A stretch of DNA of 64,000 bases from a bacterium (GCA_004297985.1 SCRA01000087.1:50002-114001); one strand, 5' to 3'; counted from the stretch's first letter, positions 1 through 8,927 are shown. Notes: a model not told the origin generated them from the letters alone. Made by a program: numbers and translations.

Positions 1-455
1 GCGACGTGCTCGGGATCGTCGCCGAAAGCGCGCGTCCCGATGACGGTATTGCGCGGGTCGCTGGCGACGTCGAGCACTGGGGCGAAGTTCACCGTCGCCC
101 CGGCCCGGCGCACGTCGCGAGCGAGGGCGAGGCCGGCGCGCTCGCAGAGGCCCTCGTCCTCGCTAGCGGCTAGCCCCATCGCCGAGGGAATCTCCGTGGC
201 GCCGCGGCGCAGGCGCGCCACGCGTCCGCCTTCCTGATCGACGCCCACCAGAAACGGCAGCCCATCTTCGCAGGCCGCGCGAACCCGCGCCACCAGCGCC
301 GCGCAGGCTTCCACGGAGACGATGTTGCGGGCGAACAGGATGATCCCCGCGGGGTGCAAAGCCGCCAGTGCGCTCAGCGTCTGCGGTGAGGCTTCGCTGC
401 CGTCGAAGCCCACGCAGAGCGTTCGGGCGGCGGTCCGAGCGAGATCGCTCCGCAC
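1..455 (-). CDS. nagZ: Beta-N-acetylhexosaminidase, GH3 family (NagZ-type), 3' part outside window
   Basis: Glycoside hydrolase family 3 enzyme that removes beta-linked N-acetylglucosamine from muropeptides during peptidoglycan recycling. About 151 N-terminal residues are visible; the rest runs off the left edge. Family landmarks are present: the GVDQEGGRV motif (residues 71-79), typical of NagZ substrate binding, followed by NFAPVLDV (123-130) and the GTRAFG segment (140-145). A GTG at 453-455 is the chosen start; it lies 5 nt after the stop of the upstream secreted-protein gene, so the two are probably cotranscribed. No signal peptide is seen, consistent with a cytoplasmic NagZ. The catalytic Asp/His loop is outside the window and cannot be checked. 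Confidence 0.85.
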   Translation of the reverse strand, partial: MRSDLARTAARTLCVGFDGSEASPQTLSALAALHPAGIILFARNIVSVEACAALVARVRAACEDGLPFLVGVDQEGGRVARLRRGATEIPSAMGLAASEDEGLCERAGLALARDVRRAGATVNFAPVLDVASDPRNTVIGTRAFGDDPEHV

Positions 456-460
456 GCGCG

Positions 461-886
461 TCAGCGCAGGCGCACGATCTGCGCGATCGGCATGCCGCCG
501 ATAATCGTCAGATAGACGTCGACGTGCTGGCCGGGACGGAGATCGGCGATGGAGAGCGCGCGGCTGCCGCGCATCTCGAGCGTCGTCGTTGGCGTCAACT
601 GGATGTGCTGACGCGCGCCGCCTGCGTCGACGTAGAGCACGTTGCGGCCGTAGTCCACCGAGGCCACCGTGCCGTGGATGACGCCGCCGCGCTGTTCGGG
701 AACGTCCTCGTCGCCGCGACCTCGATCTCCACGGTCGCCGTGGTCGCCGTGATCCTTGGCAACGATGACCGGCACGACCTGAATGCCGCCAGGGGAAGCG
801 GCTGCGGGCAGGGCGGGAGAGGCCGAACATGCCAGGATTCCCGTCAGCAAGGCGACGAGCGGCTGAAACGACCGGCGATCGTGCAT
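461..886 (-). CDS. Small secreted protein with DUF5666-like OB-fold domain
   Basis: 141-residue protein with a clear Sec signal peptide (charged MHDRR start, hydrophobic residues about 8-22, Ala-rich cleavage region). A low-complexity His/Asp/Gly/Arg stretch around residues 45-60 is followed by a beta-rich domain with the pattern GTVASVDYGRNVLYVDA and LRPGQHVDVYL, reminiscent of DUF5666-type periplasmic domains. The ATG at 884-886 was chosen because it begins directly with the signal peptide; a GTG 18 nt upstream would only add six polar residues. It sits just upstream of nagZ on the same strand. Function unknown; the domain resemblance is by pattern only. Confidence 0.7.
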   Translation of the reverse strand: MHDRRSFQPLVALLTGILACSASPALPAAASPGGIQVVPVIVAKDHGDHGDRGDRGRGDEDVPEQRGGVIHGTVASVDYGRNVLYVDAGGARQHIQLTPTTTLEMRGSRALSIADLRPGQHVDVYLTIIGGMPIAQIVRLR

Positions 887-947
887 CTCGGTGTGGTAAC
901 GCACGGCTCGAAGGGTTCGTTACATCTACCGCGCAAAGCCTTGTGCG

Positions 948-1805
948 ATGAGCGAACTACCGGTGCGCCGGCTCGGAGCCACGGGGCGCCAGGTTTCGGC
1001 CCTCGGTTTGGGCGGCGAGGGAGTCCTGCGCACGTTCGGCTACGTCGCCGAGGCGGCGGCCGTTATCGAGCGGGCCCTCGCCGAAGGCGTCACCTACATG
1101 GAGAGCGCGCGCGCCTACAGCGGCAGCGAGGCGTACTACGGCTCCACGCTGGGGGCCCGGAGAGGCGACATCTTCCTCGCTTCGAAGGCGCACGAGCGCT
1201 CGCGCGACGGGGCCCTCACCCAACTCAAGACGACGTTACATACCCTGCGCATCGACTACCTCGATCTCTGGCAGCTCCACGACGTGCGCGAGTGGGAGGA
1301 GGTGAACTCCTTCGAGGATCCCGGCGGCGCCTATGCCGCCTTCGTCGAAGCTCGGGAGCGTGGCCTCGTTCGCCACATCGGCGTCACGGGCCACCATGAC
1401 CCGGCCGTGCTCCGGGCCTGCCTGGAGCGCTTCCGCTTCGACACCGTGCTGCTTCCCGTCAACCCTGCCGAGGCGGCGCGCGACGCCTTCGTGCGCGAGG
1501 TGATCCCCGCCGCGCGAGCGCGCGGGATGGGCGTGATCGGGATGAAGGTCTACGCTCGCGGCCTCCTGCTCGATCCGCGCATCGGCCTCGCACCGAGCGA
1601 TCTGGTGCGCTACGCGCTCTCGCAGGACGTCGATACGGTCGTCGTCGGCTTCGACGATCCTGCGCAGGTAGCCCAAGCCGCGTCGGCCGCGCGCAGCTTC
1701 ACGCCGATGATGCCCGCGGAGCAGGCTGCACTGGAGGCCCGCGTAGCTGCGCTTGCCGCGCGGCTCACGTACTACCGCCGACCGCAGCCGGCGGCGCGGG
1801 CGTAG
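948..1805 (+). CDS. Aldo/keto reductase family oxidoreductase
   Basis: 285-residue NAD(P)H-dependent oxidoreductase of the aldo/keto reductase superfamily, a cytosolic (beta/alpha)8 barrel. It opens with a typical strand (RRLGATGRQVSALGLGG, residues 6-22). The Tyr/Lys/His elements can be followed: a Tyr in the ARAYSGSEAYYG segment (about 58-69), Lys in FLASKAHE (about 77-84) and His in LDLWQLHD (about 105-112). The C-terminal part has the ALSQDVDTVVVGFDDPAQV cofactor-binding type segment. Substrate cannot be told. Its last 41 bp overlap the convergent gene at 1765-2148. The start is the ATG at 948; 43 nt separate it from the divergent-side GTG of the secreted protein gene. Confidence 0.9.
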   Translation: MSELPVRRLGATGRQVSALGLGGEGVLRTFGYVAEAAAVIERALAEGVTYMESARAYSGSEAYYGSTLGARRGDIFLASKAHERSRDGALTQLKTTLHTLRIDYLDLWQLHDVREWEEVNSFEDPGGAYAAFVEARERGLVRHIGVTGHHDPAVLRACLERFRFDTVLLPVNPAEAARDAFVREVIPAARARGMGVIGMKVYARGLLLDPRIGLAPSDLVRYALSQDVDTVVVGFDDPAQVAQAASAARSFTPMMPAEQAALEARVAALAARLTYYRRPQPAARA

Positions 1806-2148
1806 CGCCAAGGCCGTTCTGCTCGAGCTGCAGCAGGCGCTGCTCTAGCAGATTGCGCTGCAGCCGCTGGTCGACGTCGTCGACGCGCGCCCGAGCGCGC
1901 AGTCGATCGAGGCTCTGCGAGAGCTCGGCGCTCTGCTGACTCCGATCGAGCTGACGCATGAGGCTCGCGTTCAGTTGCTGTTGGAGCATGCGGCTCTGCA
2001 GCACGTAGAGATCGGAGACGGGGGCGACGCTCGCCGGCGGACACACGTACGGCTGGACAACCACCGGGTTCGCCTGCGCCAACGCGGGAAGCGCGAGCAA
2101 CGTGATGCACGCGAGTGCGACAGGGGCGGAACGGCGCAACGACGTCAT
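1765..2148 (-). CDS. Small secreted Gln/Arg-rich helical protein, function unknown
   Basis: 127 residues. A Sec signal peptide is plain (MTSLRRSAPV start, hydrophobic run to about residue 24, AQA cleavage motif before NPVV). The mature part is dominated by Gln, Leu, Arg and Ser with heptad-like spacing (QSRMLQQQLNASLMRQL and DQRLQRNLLEQRLLQLEQNG), so a coiled coil in the periplasm is likely. The C-terminal 13 codons lie antisense to the end of the aldo/keto reductase gene. I recognise no family. The codon bias and signal peptide argue that it is real. Confidence 0.65.
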   Translation of the reverse strand: MTSLRRSAPVALACITLLALPALAQANPVVVQPYVCPPASVAPVSDLYVLQSRMLQQQLNASLMRQLDRSQQSAELSQSLDRLRARARVDDVDQRLQRNLLEQRLLQLEQNGLGATPAPPAAVGGST

Positions 2149-2193
2149 CGCAGACTCCTCTGCTTCCTCCTACCCATGGCCGTGATGGTGCGC

Positions 2194-2700
2194 TCAGAGG
2201 CCCGCGGCATTCAGCTCCTGGAGGAAGAGTTGCGTGCGCGGGTCATCCCACCAGTTCGCGATGAGGCTCCTCAGTTGAGGAAGGCTGCGCAAGCGCTCCA
2301 CCTTCGCGACGATCGCCTCCGAGGACGGCCGTTCCTTGGCGAGCTCGCCGTGGAGCGCGTCGATCTCGGCGTGACCGTCGGCGTCCTCATCGAGCGCGTC
2401 GTGAAGATCCCCCAGCGGGAACGGCGGGCCCAGCACCCGCAAGTACGAGGCGCGGTCGCCCGCGGCGACGGCCGCGCGCAGGGCCTTCACGCGCTCATCG
2501 TCGGCGCTGTGACCCGCCAGCACGCTGCGCAAGGCCAGGAGCGCCTCGTCGGCGGCACGGGCGCCGATGGCTTCGAAGGCACGGTAGTAGGGTTGCGCCG
2601 CGGGTAGGTCACCTCGCTGCGCCAACAGCCCCTTGATGAGGTCCGCCTTGCTGGCTGCCTTCTCGAAAAAGTAGGCGTCGATCGCCTCGGTTGTCGTCAT
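2194..2700 (-). CDS. Conserved-looking soluble protein of unknown function
   Basis: 168 residues, almost entirely predicted alpha-helical, with no signal peptide, membrane segment or cysteine motif. It begins [14 protein letters not shown] and ends with an aromatic/acidic tail ([20 protein letters not shown]). Composition (Ala, Leu, Arg, Glu) is that of a compact helical domain of cytosolic type. It is divergent from fumC across about 119 bp. I do not recognise a family; a helical repeat or regulatory protein is only a guess. Confidence 0.6.
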   Translation of the reverse strand: MTTTEAIDAYFFEKAASKADLIKGLLAQRGDLPAAQPYYRAFEAIGARAADEALLALRSVLAGHSADDERVKALRAAVAAGDRASYLRVLGPPFPLGDLHDALDEDADGHAEIDALHGELAKERPSSEAIVAKVERLRSLPQLRSLIANWWDDPRTQLFLQELNAAGL

Positions 2701-2819
2701 CCTCGAAGGTTACCCCGCTTCGGGGCGGCTCCTGCTGCGGTTTTTGCCGTAGCGCCATGCCGGAGCCCGCTGTAGGCTTAGACCGGAAACGCCGCAGGGA
2801 TGGAGAAAACACGACCACC

Positions 2820-4247
2820 ATGACTACGAACCTCACGAGCGGGGCCGTCGCCGCGCGCATCGAGTCCGACTCGATGGGCACGATCGAGGTCCCAGCGGAA
2901 CGGTACTACGGAGCGCAGTCGGCGCGCTCGCTGATCCACTTCGACATCGGTGACGGCGACTGGCCGCGCGACGTCATGCCGCGCCAGGTCATCCGAGCGA
3001 TGGGTGTCTTGAAGAAGGCGGCTGCTCTGGTCAATCGCGACCTAGGCAAGCTCGATGCGCAGAGAGCCGGTCTCATCGTCGAGGCCGCCGACGAAGTGAT
3101 TGCCGGGAAGCTCAACGCGGATTTCCCACTGCGCGTCTGGCAGACGGGCTCCGGCACGCAGACCAACATGAACGTGAACGAAGTGATCTCGAACCGCGCG
3201 ATCGAGATCGCCGGCGGACAGATGGGCAGCAAGCAGCCGGTTCATCCCAACGACCATGTCAACATGTCGCAGTCGTCAAACGATACCTTCCCCACGGCGA
3301 TGCACATGGCGGCCGCCGAAGCGATGAACGATCTGCTGCCGGCCGTCCAGCGTCTGCGCGAGGCGCTCGACGTGAAGGCCAAGGCCTGGGCCGATATCGT
3401 GAAGGTCGGGCGCACGCATCTACAGGACGCGACTCCGCTGACCCTCGGCCAAGAGTTCTCCGGCTACGTCACCCAGCTCGACCGCGCCATGACCGCCTGC
3501 CGCGAAGCGCTCGATCATCTCTACGACCTGGCGATCGGCGGCACGGCCGTCGGCACGGGCCTCAACGCCGATCCCGAGTTCGGCGCCCGCACCGCCAAGC
3601 GGATCACCGAGCTGACGGGCCTGCCGTTTCGCTCGCACCCGAACAAGTTCACGGCGCTGGCGTCGCACGACGACTTGGTCTTCGCCTCGGGTGCCCTCAA
3701 GATGCTGGCTGCCGCGCTCATGAAGATCGCCAACGACGTTCGCTGGCTGGCCTCGGGGCCGCGCGCCGGTATCGGCGAGCTGATCCTGCCGGAGAACGAG
3801 CCGGGCTCATCGATCATGCCGGGCAAGGTCAACCCCACGCAATCCGAAGCGATGACCATGGTCTGCGTACAGGTCTTCGCCAACGACCTCGCGGTGAGCT
3901 TCGGCGCCTCGCAGGGCAACTTCGAGCTCAACGTCTTCAACCCGGTCATGATTTACAACTTCCTCCACTCGACGACGCTGCTGCGCGGAGCCTGCACGAT
4001 GTTCCGGGAGTACGCCGTGGAGGGACTGCGTGCCAACGAGGACGTCATCGCCAAGTATCTCGGCGAGTCGCTCATGACGGTCACCGCGCTCTCGCCGAAG
4101 ATCGGCTACGACAAGGCGGCTCAGATCGCGAAGAAGGCGCACCACGAGAAGACGACGCTGAAGCAGGCCGCGCTGGCGCTGGGCTACGTCACCAGCGAGG
4201 AGTTCGATGCGTACGTCGTTCCCAAGGAGATGACGTCGCCGAAATAA
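2820..4247 (+). CDS. fumC: Fumarate hydratase class II
   Basis: 475-residue homotetrameric, iron-independent fumarase interconverting fumarate and malate in the TCA cycle. The superfamily signature [13 protein letters not shown] is intact, as are the substrate loops [33 protein letters not shown] and [17 protein letters not shown]. Length is normal for the family (about 460-475). The start is the ATG at 2820, preceded by a GGAG-type site around 2800; an in-frame Met about 18 codons later aligns closer to some homologues. Class I-type aspartase is the alternative within this superfamily, but the sequence pattern is FumC. Confidence 0.96.
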   Translation: MTTNLTSGAVAARIESDSMGTIEVPAERYYGAQSARSLIHFDIGDGDWPRDVMPRQVIRAMGVLKKAAALVNRDLGKLDAQRAGLIVEAADEVIAGKLNADFPLRVWQTGSGTQTNMNVNEVISNRAIEIAGGQMGSKQPVHPNDHVNMSQSSNDTFPTAMHMAAAEAMNDLLPAVQRLREALDVKAKAWADIVKVGRTHLQDATPLTLGQEFSGYVTQLDRAMTACREALDHLYDLAIGGTAVGTGLNADPEFGARTAKRITELTGLPFRSHPNKFTALASHDDLVFASGALKMLAAALMKIANDVRWLASGPRAGIGELILPENEPGSSIMPGKVNPTQSEAMTMVCVQVFANDLAVSFGASQGNFELNVFNPVMIYNFLHSTTLLRGACTMFREYAVEGLRANEDVIAKYLGESLMTVTALSPKIGYDKAAQIAKKAHHEKTTLKQAALALGYVTSEEFDAYVVPKEMTSPK

Positions 4248-4262
4248 CCCTCGCGGGTTTTC
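4246..4262 (+). terminator. Weak hairpin terminator after fumC
   Basis: A 5-bp GC stem (AACCC / GGGTT with a TCGC loop) overlaps the fumC stop codon and is followed by a short T run (TTTTC). It lies between convergent fumC and the cupin gene and may serve both strands weakly. Confidence 0.4.
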
Positions 4263-4272
4263 CCGCAGCCTG

Positions 4273-4770
4273 CTAGTGCGCGCGTCCCTGGACGACGATC
4301 AAGCTGGCGCCGTTCTCCGAAGCCAGCGCGTACGGCGTATTGGGCGGGAGTGCCATGACGCCGCCGGCGTTGAGCACCTCTGCGTGGCCCGCCGCCGTAT
4401 ACGAGGCGACGCCGGCAGTGACGATGATAGCGCACGGCTGGGTTACGGTCCGCTCCGGCACGGAGCCTCCTGCAGGCACGATCACGCGCACGACTTCGAA
4501 GGCGGCGTTTGCGGCGACGGTCTCCACGTCGTCGGAGGCCGAGGTGCTGGCGATCTTTCGCACCTCCACCTGCCAAGCGTTGGGGTCGGGCGCGGCGCTC
4601 TCCCAGCGAAACGTTCCGGCGTAAAGATCCTCGAACTCGTGCCGGACACCACGCGGATCGTGCGGCGCGGTGAGCTCCACGGCATCGCCTACTTGGATCT
4701 CTTCGAAGGCGTCGATGACACGCTGATGGCGTTGGCCGGGAGGCAAGGTACGTACGTCGATCCGCAACAT
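4273..4770 (-). CDS. DUF2249-cupin fusion protein
   Basis: 165 residues with two parts. Residues 1-72 match the DUF2249 pattern (LDVR-like opening IDVRTLPPGQRH, then VELTAPHDPRGVRHEFE and a Trp-rich WRVEV-like end), a small domain common near nitrogen-oxide and redox genes. Residues 85-160 form a cupin barrel (IVPAGGSVPERTV, then ALPPNTPYAL) but only some of the usual metal-binding His are present. The ATG at 4768-4770 is followed downstream on the same strand by the convergent fumC end. The nitrilase gene lies 41 nt upstream on the same strand, so the two may be cotranscribed. Function unknown. Confidence 0.75.
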   Translation of the reverse strand: MLRIDVRTLPPGQRHQRVIDAFEEIQVGDAVELTAPHDPRGVRHEFEDLYAGTFRWESAAPDPNAWQVEVRKIASTSASDDVETVAANAAFEVVRVIVPAGGSVPERTVTQPCAIIVTAGVASYTAAGHAEVLNAGGVMALPPNTPYALASENGASLIVVQGRAH

Positions 4771-4811
4771 GATGGCGCGAGCATAGGCCAGGTGCCGGCA
4801 AGCCTCAACGA

Positions 4812-5777
4812 CTACGGTCGCAGGCCGCCTGGGGGCTGGCTGCGGACGGCAGGAGTCGCCCGCTCGTCGACCTCGAGATGGAAGATATCCGGCCGCGCGT
4901 AGTGACCGACCACGTCGAAGTCGAACTTGCCGCGCACCACGTTCGCCAGATCCAGCTCCGCCGTGAGAATGCTTTCGCCGGAGTAGTCCGGCCCCGCGAG
5001 AAGGTGCCCAAAGGGATCGACGATGCAGCTTCCGCCGCGCGAGAGCACCTCGCCGGGCTCGGTAGTCGAAACCGGGTAGTCCGCCGGATAGTCGCCGCGC
5101 ACGGCATACTGGTTGCACGAGAGGACGAAGCAGCGCCCCTCGAGCGCGATGTGCTGCATGGTGGCGATCCAGGTATCGCGCCCGTCGGCGGTGGGGGCGC
5201 AATAGATCTGCACCTGTTTGCCGTACATCGCCATGCGCAGCAGCGGCATGTAGTTCTCCCAACAGATCACCGCACCGAGATTGCCGATCGCCGTTGGATA
5301 GACGGAGAGGGTCGAGCCGTCACCATAGCCCCAGATCAGGCGCTCGGAGGCCGTTGGCATGACTTTGCGATGCTTGCCGAGCAGCCGGCCGGAAGGCTCG
5401 AAGGAGAGAACGCTGCAGTAGAGCGTGCCGCCGTCGCGCTCGATGACGCCGATCACGAGGTAGAGCGCGCTCTCCCGGGCGATCTCGCCAAGTGCGCTGC
5501 AGGCCGCTCCGGGAACTTCCACGGAGCTGGCCCAGTAGCGATAGAACCACTCGCGCCCCTCCGGAGTGCGTGAGCCGACGAGTGCGCCGAAATCCATGCC
5601 GCGCGGGTACCCGCTGACGAACGCTTCGGGGAAGACGGCGAGCTGCGCGCCGGTACGCGCTGCCTCGCCAGCCAGGCGCCTGACTTTCGCCAGCGTCGCC
5701 TCCAGGTCGAAGGCTATCGGCGCCGCCTGCACGACCGCTGCGCGAACGTTCTCGGTGGACATCGTCTCACTCCCCAT
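4812..5777 (-). CDS. Nitrilase (carbon-nitrogen hydrolase, branch 1)
   Basis: 321-residue member of the nitrilase superfamily, cytosolic, converting a nitrile to a carboxylic acid plus ammonia. The Glu-Lys-Cys triad is visible: Glu51 in FPEAFVSGYPRG, Lys138 in GKHRKVMPTASERLIWG, and Cys172 in AVICWENYMPLLR. The ICWEN context and the PTASERLIWG segment are typical of true nitrilases rather than amidases or carbamoylases. The start at 5777 has AAGGAG nine bases upstream; an internal ATG at 5762 with GGGAG is also plausible. A second, distinct nitrilase lies at 58683-59705. Natural substrate unknown. Confidence 0.92.
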   Translation of the reverse strand: MGSETMSTENVRAAVVQAAPIAFDLEATLAKVRRLAGEAARTGAQLAVFPEAFVSGYPRGMDFGALVGSRTPEGREWFYRYWASSVEVPGAACSALGEIARESALYLVIGVIERDGGTLYCSVLSFEPSGRLLGKHRKVMPTASERLIWGYGDGSTLSVYPTAIGNLGAVICWENYMPLLRMAMYGKQVQIYCAPTADGRDTWIATMQHIALEGRCFVLSCNQYAVRGDYPADYPVSTTEPGEVLSRGGSCIVDPFGHLLAGPDYSGESILTAELDLANVVRGKFDFDVVGHYARPDIFHLEVDERATPAVRSQPPGGLRP

Positions 5778-5910
5778 CGCTCTGCTCCTTGCCTCTCACA
5801 TCCCACCTTCGGGGAAATCCCGTCCTCCCGATCTCTCCCTAGCTTTCGTCGAGCTGTCGGCAGGCAGAGCGAGAAACTCCTGCCATGCCGGCATAGCGCA
5901 CCGCATCGTG

Positions 5911-5928
5911 GAGAAGATTACTATTCTC
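5911..5928. promoter_or_regulatory. Inverted repeat GAGAA-N8-TTCTC upstream of glcF
   Basis: Perfect 5-bp arms around an 8-bp AT-rich centre in the 213-bp divergent region between the nitrilase and glcF genes. It sits 7 bp before a second, longer palindrome and may be part of a promoter or operator. No protein can be assigned. Confidence 0.35.
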
Positions 5929-5935
5929 GATATGC

Positions 5936-5955
5936 AATGCGACGTTAGTCGCATT
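5936..5955. promoter_or_regulatory. Perfect palindrome AATGCGAC-GTTA-GTCGCATT, candidate operator
   Basis: Two perfect 8-bp arms separated by four bases, centred about 45 bp before the glcF start codon in the nitrilase/glcF divergent region. The size and spacing fit a dimeric helix-turn-helix repressor such as the GntR-family regulators that often control glycolate or lactate genes, but no regulator gene is adjacent. Transcript hairpin function is possible but no T run follows. Confidence 0.5.
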
Positions 5956-5990
5956 ATCTCCGTATGCGCGAGCGTTACGCTCCAGGCACG

Positions 5991-7298
5991 ATGGCCATCG
6001 ACACGGAGAAGATCGGCAACTATCTGCCTGGGGTTGCAGTGCCGAGCGAAGAGGGTCTCAACCTCTGCACGCACTGCGGGCTCTGCCTCAACGCTTGCCC
6101 GACCTATCGCGTGATCGGGAACGAGATCGACTCGCCGCGCGGGCGCATCTTCATGATGCGCCAAGTACGCGAGGAGCAGATGCCGCTCAACGAGCTGGTG
6201 GCGGAGCATCTCTACGTCTGCCTCGACTGCCGCGCATGCGAGACGGCTTGCCCCTCCGGCGTGCCCTACGGCGAGCTCGTGGAGGCGGCACGCGCACAGG
6301 TGGAGGCGGCCGGCCTCACGCCGCGCACGTGGCGCCTTAGCCGCTGGCTCTTCAACGTGTTGGTACTGCCGCGCCCCTGGCTGACGCGCCTCATCTTCTT
6401 CGTCCCGCGCCTCTACGCGCGCTTCCCCTGGCGTGCCGCCGTACGGCGTTTGCTTCCGCGTAAGCTGCGCGCCTTCGAAGCCTCGCTTCCGGAGCCGCGC
6501 GCCGCACTCCCGGTACAGGAAGCTCAGTCCCGTCTGATGCCAGTCTCTGCCTCGGCGACGAGCGCGAGCCGCCCGCCGGCAGGGGCAAAGGCGATGGCGC
6601 TCACGGGCTGCGTCATGGAGGCGATGCTCCCGCATCTCAACCGTGCGACGGAGTCGGTTCTGCGCAAGGCCGGCTACACGCTCGCGCCCGCGCACACCGG
6701 CTGCTGCGGCGCGCTCAACGTACACGCCGGCGAGCGCCGCGAGGCGCAACGTATGGCCAAGGCGCTCATCGAGTCTTTCGAAGACAGCGGCGCCGACTAC
6801 TTCGTCTCCAACAGCGCAGGCTGCGGCGCACAACTCAAGGAGTACGACCGCCTCTTCGATGCGGGCGATCCATGGCACGAGCGTGCACGCACGTTCGCCA
6901 CGCACGTCTTAGATCTGAGCCAAGCCGTCGCGCCGCGTATGGTTCCCCCCAAGCACACGCTGGAAGCGAAGGTAACCTACCAGGATGCCTGCCATCTGGC
7001 GCATGCGCAGAAGATCCGCACCGAGCCGCGCGTGCTGGTGCAGGCTGCCGCGGGAACCAACTTCTGCGAGCTGGGCAACGACCAGTGCTGCGGCAGCGCG
7101 GGCGTCTATAACTTCACGCACCCGGAGATGTCCAACGAGCTGCTGCGCCAGAAGCTCGAGCAGATCGAGGCTACCGGTGCCGAGCTCGTGGTTACGGGCA
7201 ACCCGGGCTGCTTGATGCAGTTGCGGCGCGGTGTTGCCGAGCGCGGCATGAACGTGGACGTTCGCCACATCGCCGAGGTGCTCGACGCCACGCTTTAG
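5991..7298 (+). CDS. glcF: Glycolate oxidase iron-sulfur subunit (GlcF family)
   Basis: 435 residues from the ATG at 5991 (an ATG at 5964 would add nine). Two ferredoxin-type clusters are bound by CTHCGLCLNACP and CLDCRACETACPSG in the first 95 residues; two CCG-type domains follow (TGCCGALN near residue 225 and CCGSAGVYN near 360), as in GlcF, LutA/LldE and HdrB-like proteins. It would pass electrons from a flavin 2-hydroxyacid dehydrogenase to the respiratory chain. The partner flavoproteins GlcD/GlcE are not in the window. Twelve nt downstream begins an acyl-CoA ligase gene, so the pair is an operon. GlcF is the best call; a LutA-like lactate role is the alternative. Confidence 0.88.
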   Translation: MAIDTEKIGNYLPGVAVPSEEGLNLCTHCGLCLNACPTYRVIGNEIDSPRGRIFMMRQVREEQMPLNELVAEHLYVCLDCRACETACPSGVPYGELVEAARAQVEAAGLTPRTWRLSRWLFNVLVLPRPWLTRLIFFVPRLYARFPWRAAVRRLLPRKLRAFEASLPEPRAALPVQEAQSRLMPVSASATSASRPPAGAKAMALTGCVMEAMLPHLNRATESVLRKAGYTLAPAHTGCCGALNVHAGERREAQRMAKALIESFEDSGADYFVSNSAGCGAQLKEYDRLFDAGDPWHERARTFATHVLDLSQAVAPRMVPPKHTLEAKVTYQDACHLAHAQKIRTEPRVLVQAAAGTNFCELGNDQCCGSAGVYNFTHPEMSNELLRQKLEQIEATGAELVVTGNPGCLMQLRRGVAERGMNVDVRHIAEVLDATL

Positions 7299-7310
7299 AA
7301 CGAGCATGTC

Positions 7311-8927
7311 ATGCTGCAACCGGCCTCGAGCTACCCCGACGCCTACCGCGATTTCCACTGGCAGATCCCCGAGCGCTACAATATCGGCGTCGACGTCTGC
7401 GACCGCCACGCTCTCGCGGGGCGCGGCGATGCGCTGATCTTCGTCGACGACCGCGGCGGCGTGCGCCGCTATACGTTCGAGGAGATTCGACGGCTCTCCA
7501 ATCGTCTGGCCAACGTGCTGACGGCACGCGGGCTGCAACGTGGTGACCGCGTAGCGGTGCTCCTGCCGCAGTCGCCGGAGACGGCGATCGCGCACGTGGC
7601 CGCCTTCAAAGCCGGCCTCATCTCCGTCCCCCTCTTCACGCTCTTCGGAGAGGATGCGCTGGAGTACCGGCTCTCCAACAGCGGGGCCAAAGCGGTAGTC
7701 ACCGACGCCGCGGGGGCGGAGAAGCTCGCGGCGATCCGCGAACGGCTGCCCGAGCTCGCTACGGTGCTCGCCGTGGACGGCGGTACCGGGGCGCTCGACT
7801 TCTCCGCGCAGCTCGAGCGCGCGTCGGAAAGCTTCGAGCCCGTCGAGACGCGCGCCGGCGATCCCGCCGTCATCATCTACACGTCGGGGACGACGGGGAG
7901 CCCGAAGGGCGCACTCCACGCGCACCGCGTGTTGCTCGGCCATCTGCCGGGCGTCGAGTTACCGCACGAGTTCTTTCCACAATCCGGCGATCTCTTCTGG
8001 ACGCCGGCGGACTGGGCATGGATCGGCGGCCTCTTCGATGTGCTGATGCCCGCGTGGCAGCACGGCATCCCCGTGCTGGCGCATCGCGCCCGCAAGTTCG
8101 ATCCCGAAGAGGCCGCGCACTTGATGGCGGCCCACGGCGTGCGCAACGTCTTCATGCCGCCTACCGCGCTCAAACTCATGCGCCAAGCCGGCCTGAAGGC
8201 GCCTGCCGATCTCGCGCTGCGCACGGTAGCCAGCGGCGGCGAGACGCTCGGCGAGGAGCTGTTGGACTGGGGGCGTGCTACCTTCGGCCTGACGATCAAC
8301 GAGTTCTACGGGCAGACGGAGTGTAACGTGATCGTCGCCAACGCGGCGAAGCTCTTCCCGGTCCGCCCTGGCTCGATGGGGCGACCCGTTCCGGGCCACG
8401 ACGTGCGCGTCGTCGACGAGCAGGGCCATCCACTACCCGCGGGAACGGTCGGCACGATCGCCGTGCGCCGCCCCGACCCCGTGATGTTCCTCGGTTACTG
8501 GAACAACGAGCAGGCCACGACCCAGAAGTTCGCCGGTGAGTACCTGCTGACGGGCGACCTCGGGCGCACCGACGACGACGGGTATGTATGGTTTCTGGGC
8601 CGGTCCGATGACCTCATCACCAGCGCCGGCTATCGCATCGGTCCAGCGGAGATCGAGGACTGCTTGATCAAGCATCCGGCCGTCGCCATCGCGGCAGCGA
8701 TCGGCGTCCCCGATGCGTTGCGTACCGAAGTCGTCAAGGCGTTCATCGTCCTCAATCCCGGCCATCAGCCCTCGTCTGCGCTGACGGCGGAGATCCAGGA
8801 GTTCGTCAAGCACCGTCTGGCGGCACACGAATATCCGCGCCGCATCGAGTTCGTGGAGAGCTTGCCGATGACCACGACTGGAAAGATCATGCGGCGCGAG
8901 CTGCGCCGGCGCGAGGCAGGCGGCTAG
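7311..8927 (+). CDS. AMP-forming acyl-CoA synthetase (acetyl/medium-chain type)
   Basis: 538-residue ANL-superfamily ligase making acyl-CoA from a carboxylic acid, ATP and CoA. The AMP-binding loop YTSGTTGSPKG (residues 190-200), the FYGQTECN motif, the GDLGRTDDDGYVWFLGR hinge and the C-terminal PMTTTGKIMRREL with its catalytic Lys are all intact. The GQTE and WTPADWAWIGG segments resemble the medium-chain/acetoacetyl-type subgroup rather than the Acs at 43495-45474. It follows glcF by 12 nt. A rare TTA leucine codon occurs at 7959-7961. Substrate not known; an acid related to glycolate or lactate metabolism is an inference from context. Confidence 0.9.
   Translation: MLQPASSYPDAYRDFHWQIPERYNIGVDVCDRHALAGRGDALIFVDDRGGVRRYTFEEIRRLSNRLANVLTARGLQRGDRVAVLLPQSPETAIAHVAAFKAGLISVPLFTLFGEDALEYRLSNSGAKAVVTDAAGAEKLAAIRERLPELATVLAVDGGTGALDFSAQLERASESFEPVETRAGDPAVIIYTSGTTGSPKGALHAHRVLLGHLPGVELPHEFFPQSGDLFWTPADWAWIGGLFDVLMPAWQHGIPVLAHRARKFDPEEAAHLMAAHGVRNVFMPPTALKLMRQAGLKAPADLALRTVASGGETLGEELLDWGRATFGLTINEFYGQTECNVIVANAAKLFPVRPGSMGRPVPGHDVRVVDEQGHPLPAGTVGTIAVRRPDPVMFLGYWNNEQATTQKFAGEYLLTGDLGRTDDDGYVWFLGRSDDLITSAGYRIGPAEIEDCLIKHPAVAIAAAIGVPDALRTEVVKAFIVLNPGHQPSSALTAEIQEFVKHRLAAHEYPRRIEFVESLPMTTTGKIMRRELRRREAGG

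Noticed and set aside
5796..6905. Minus-strand frame opposite glcF
   Set aside because: GlcF cysteine motifs on the plus strand are decisive; the other frame has no recognisable domain.
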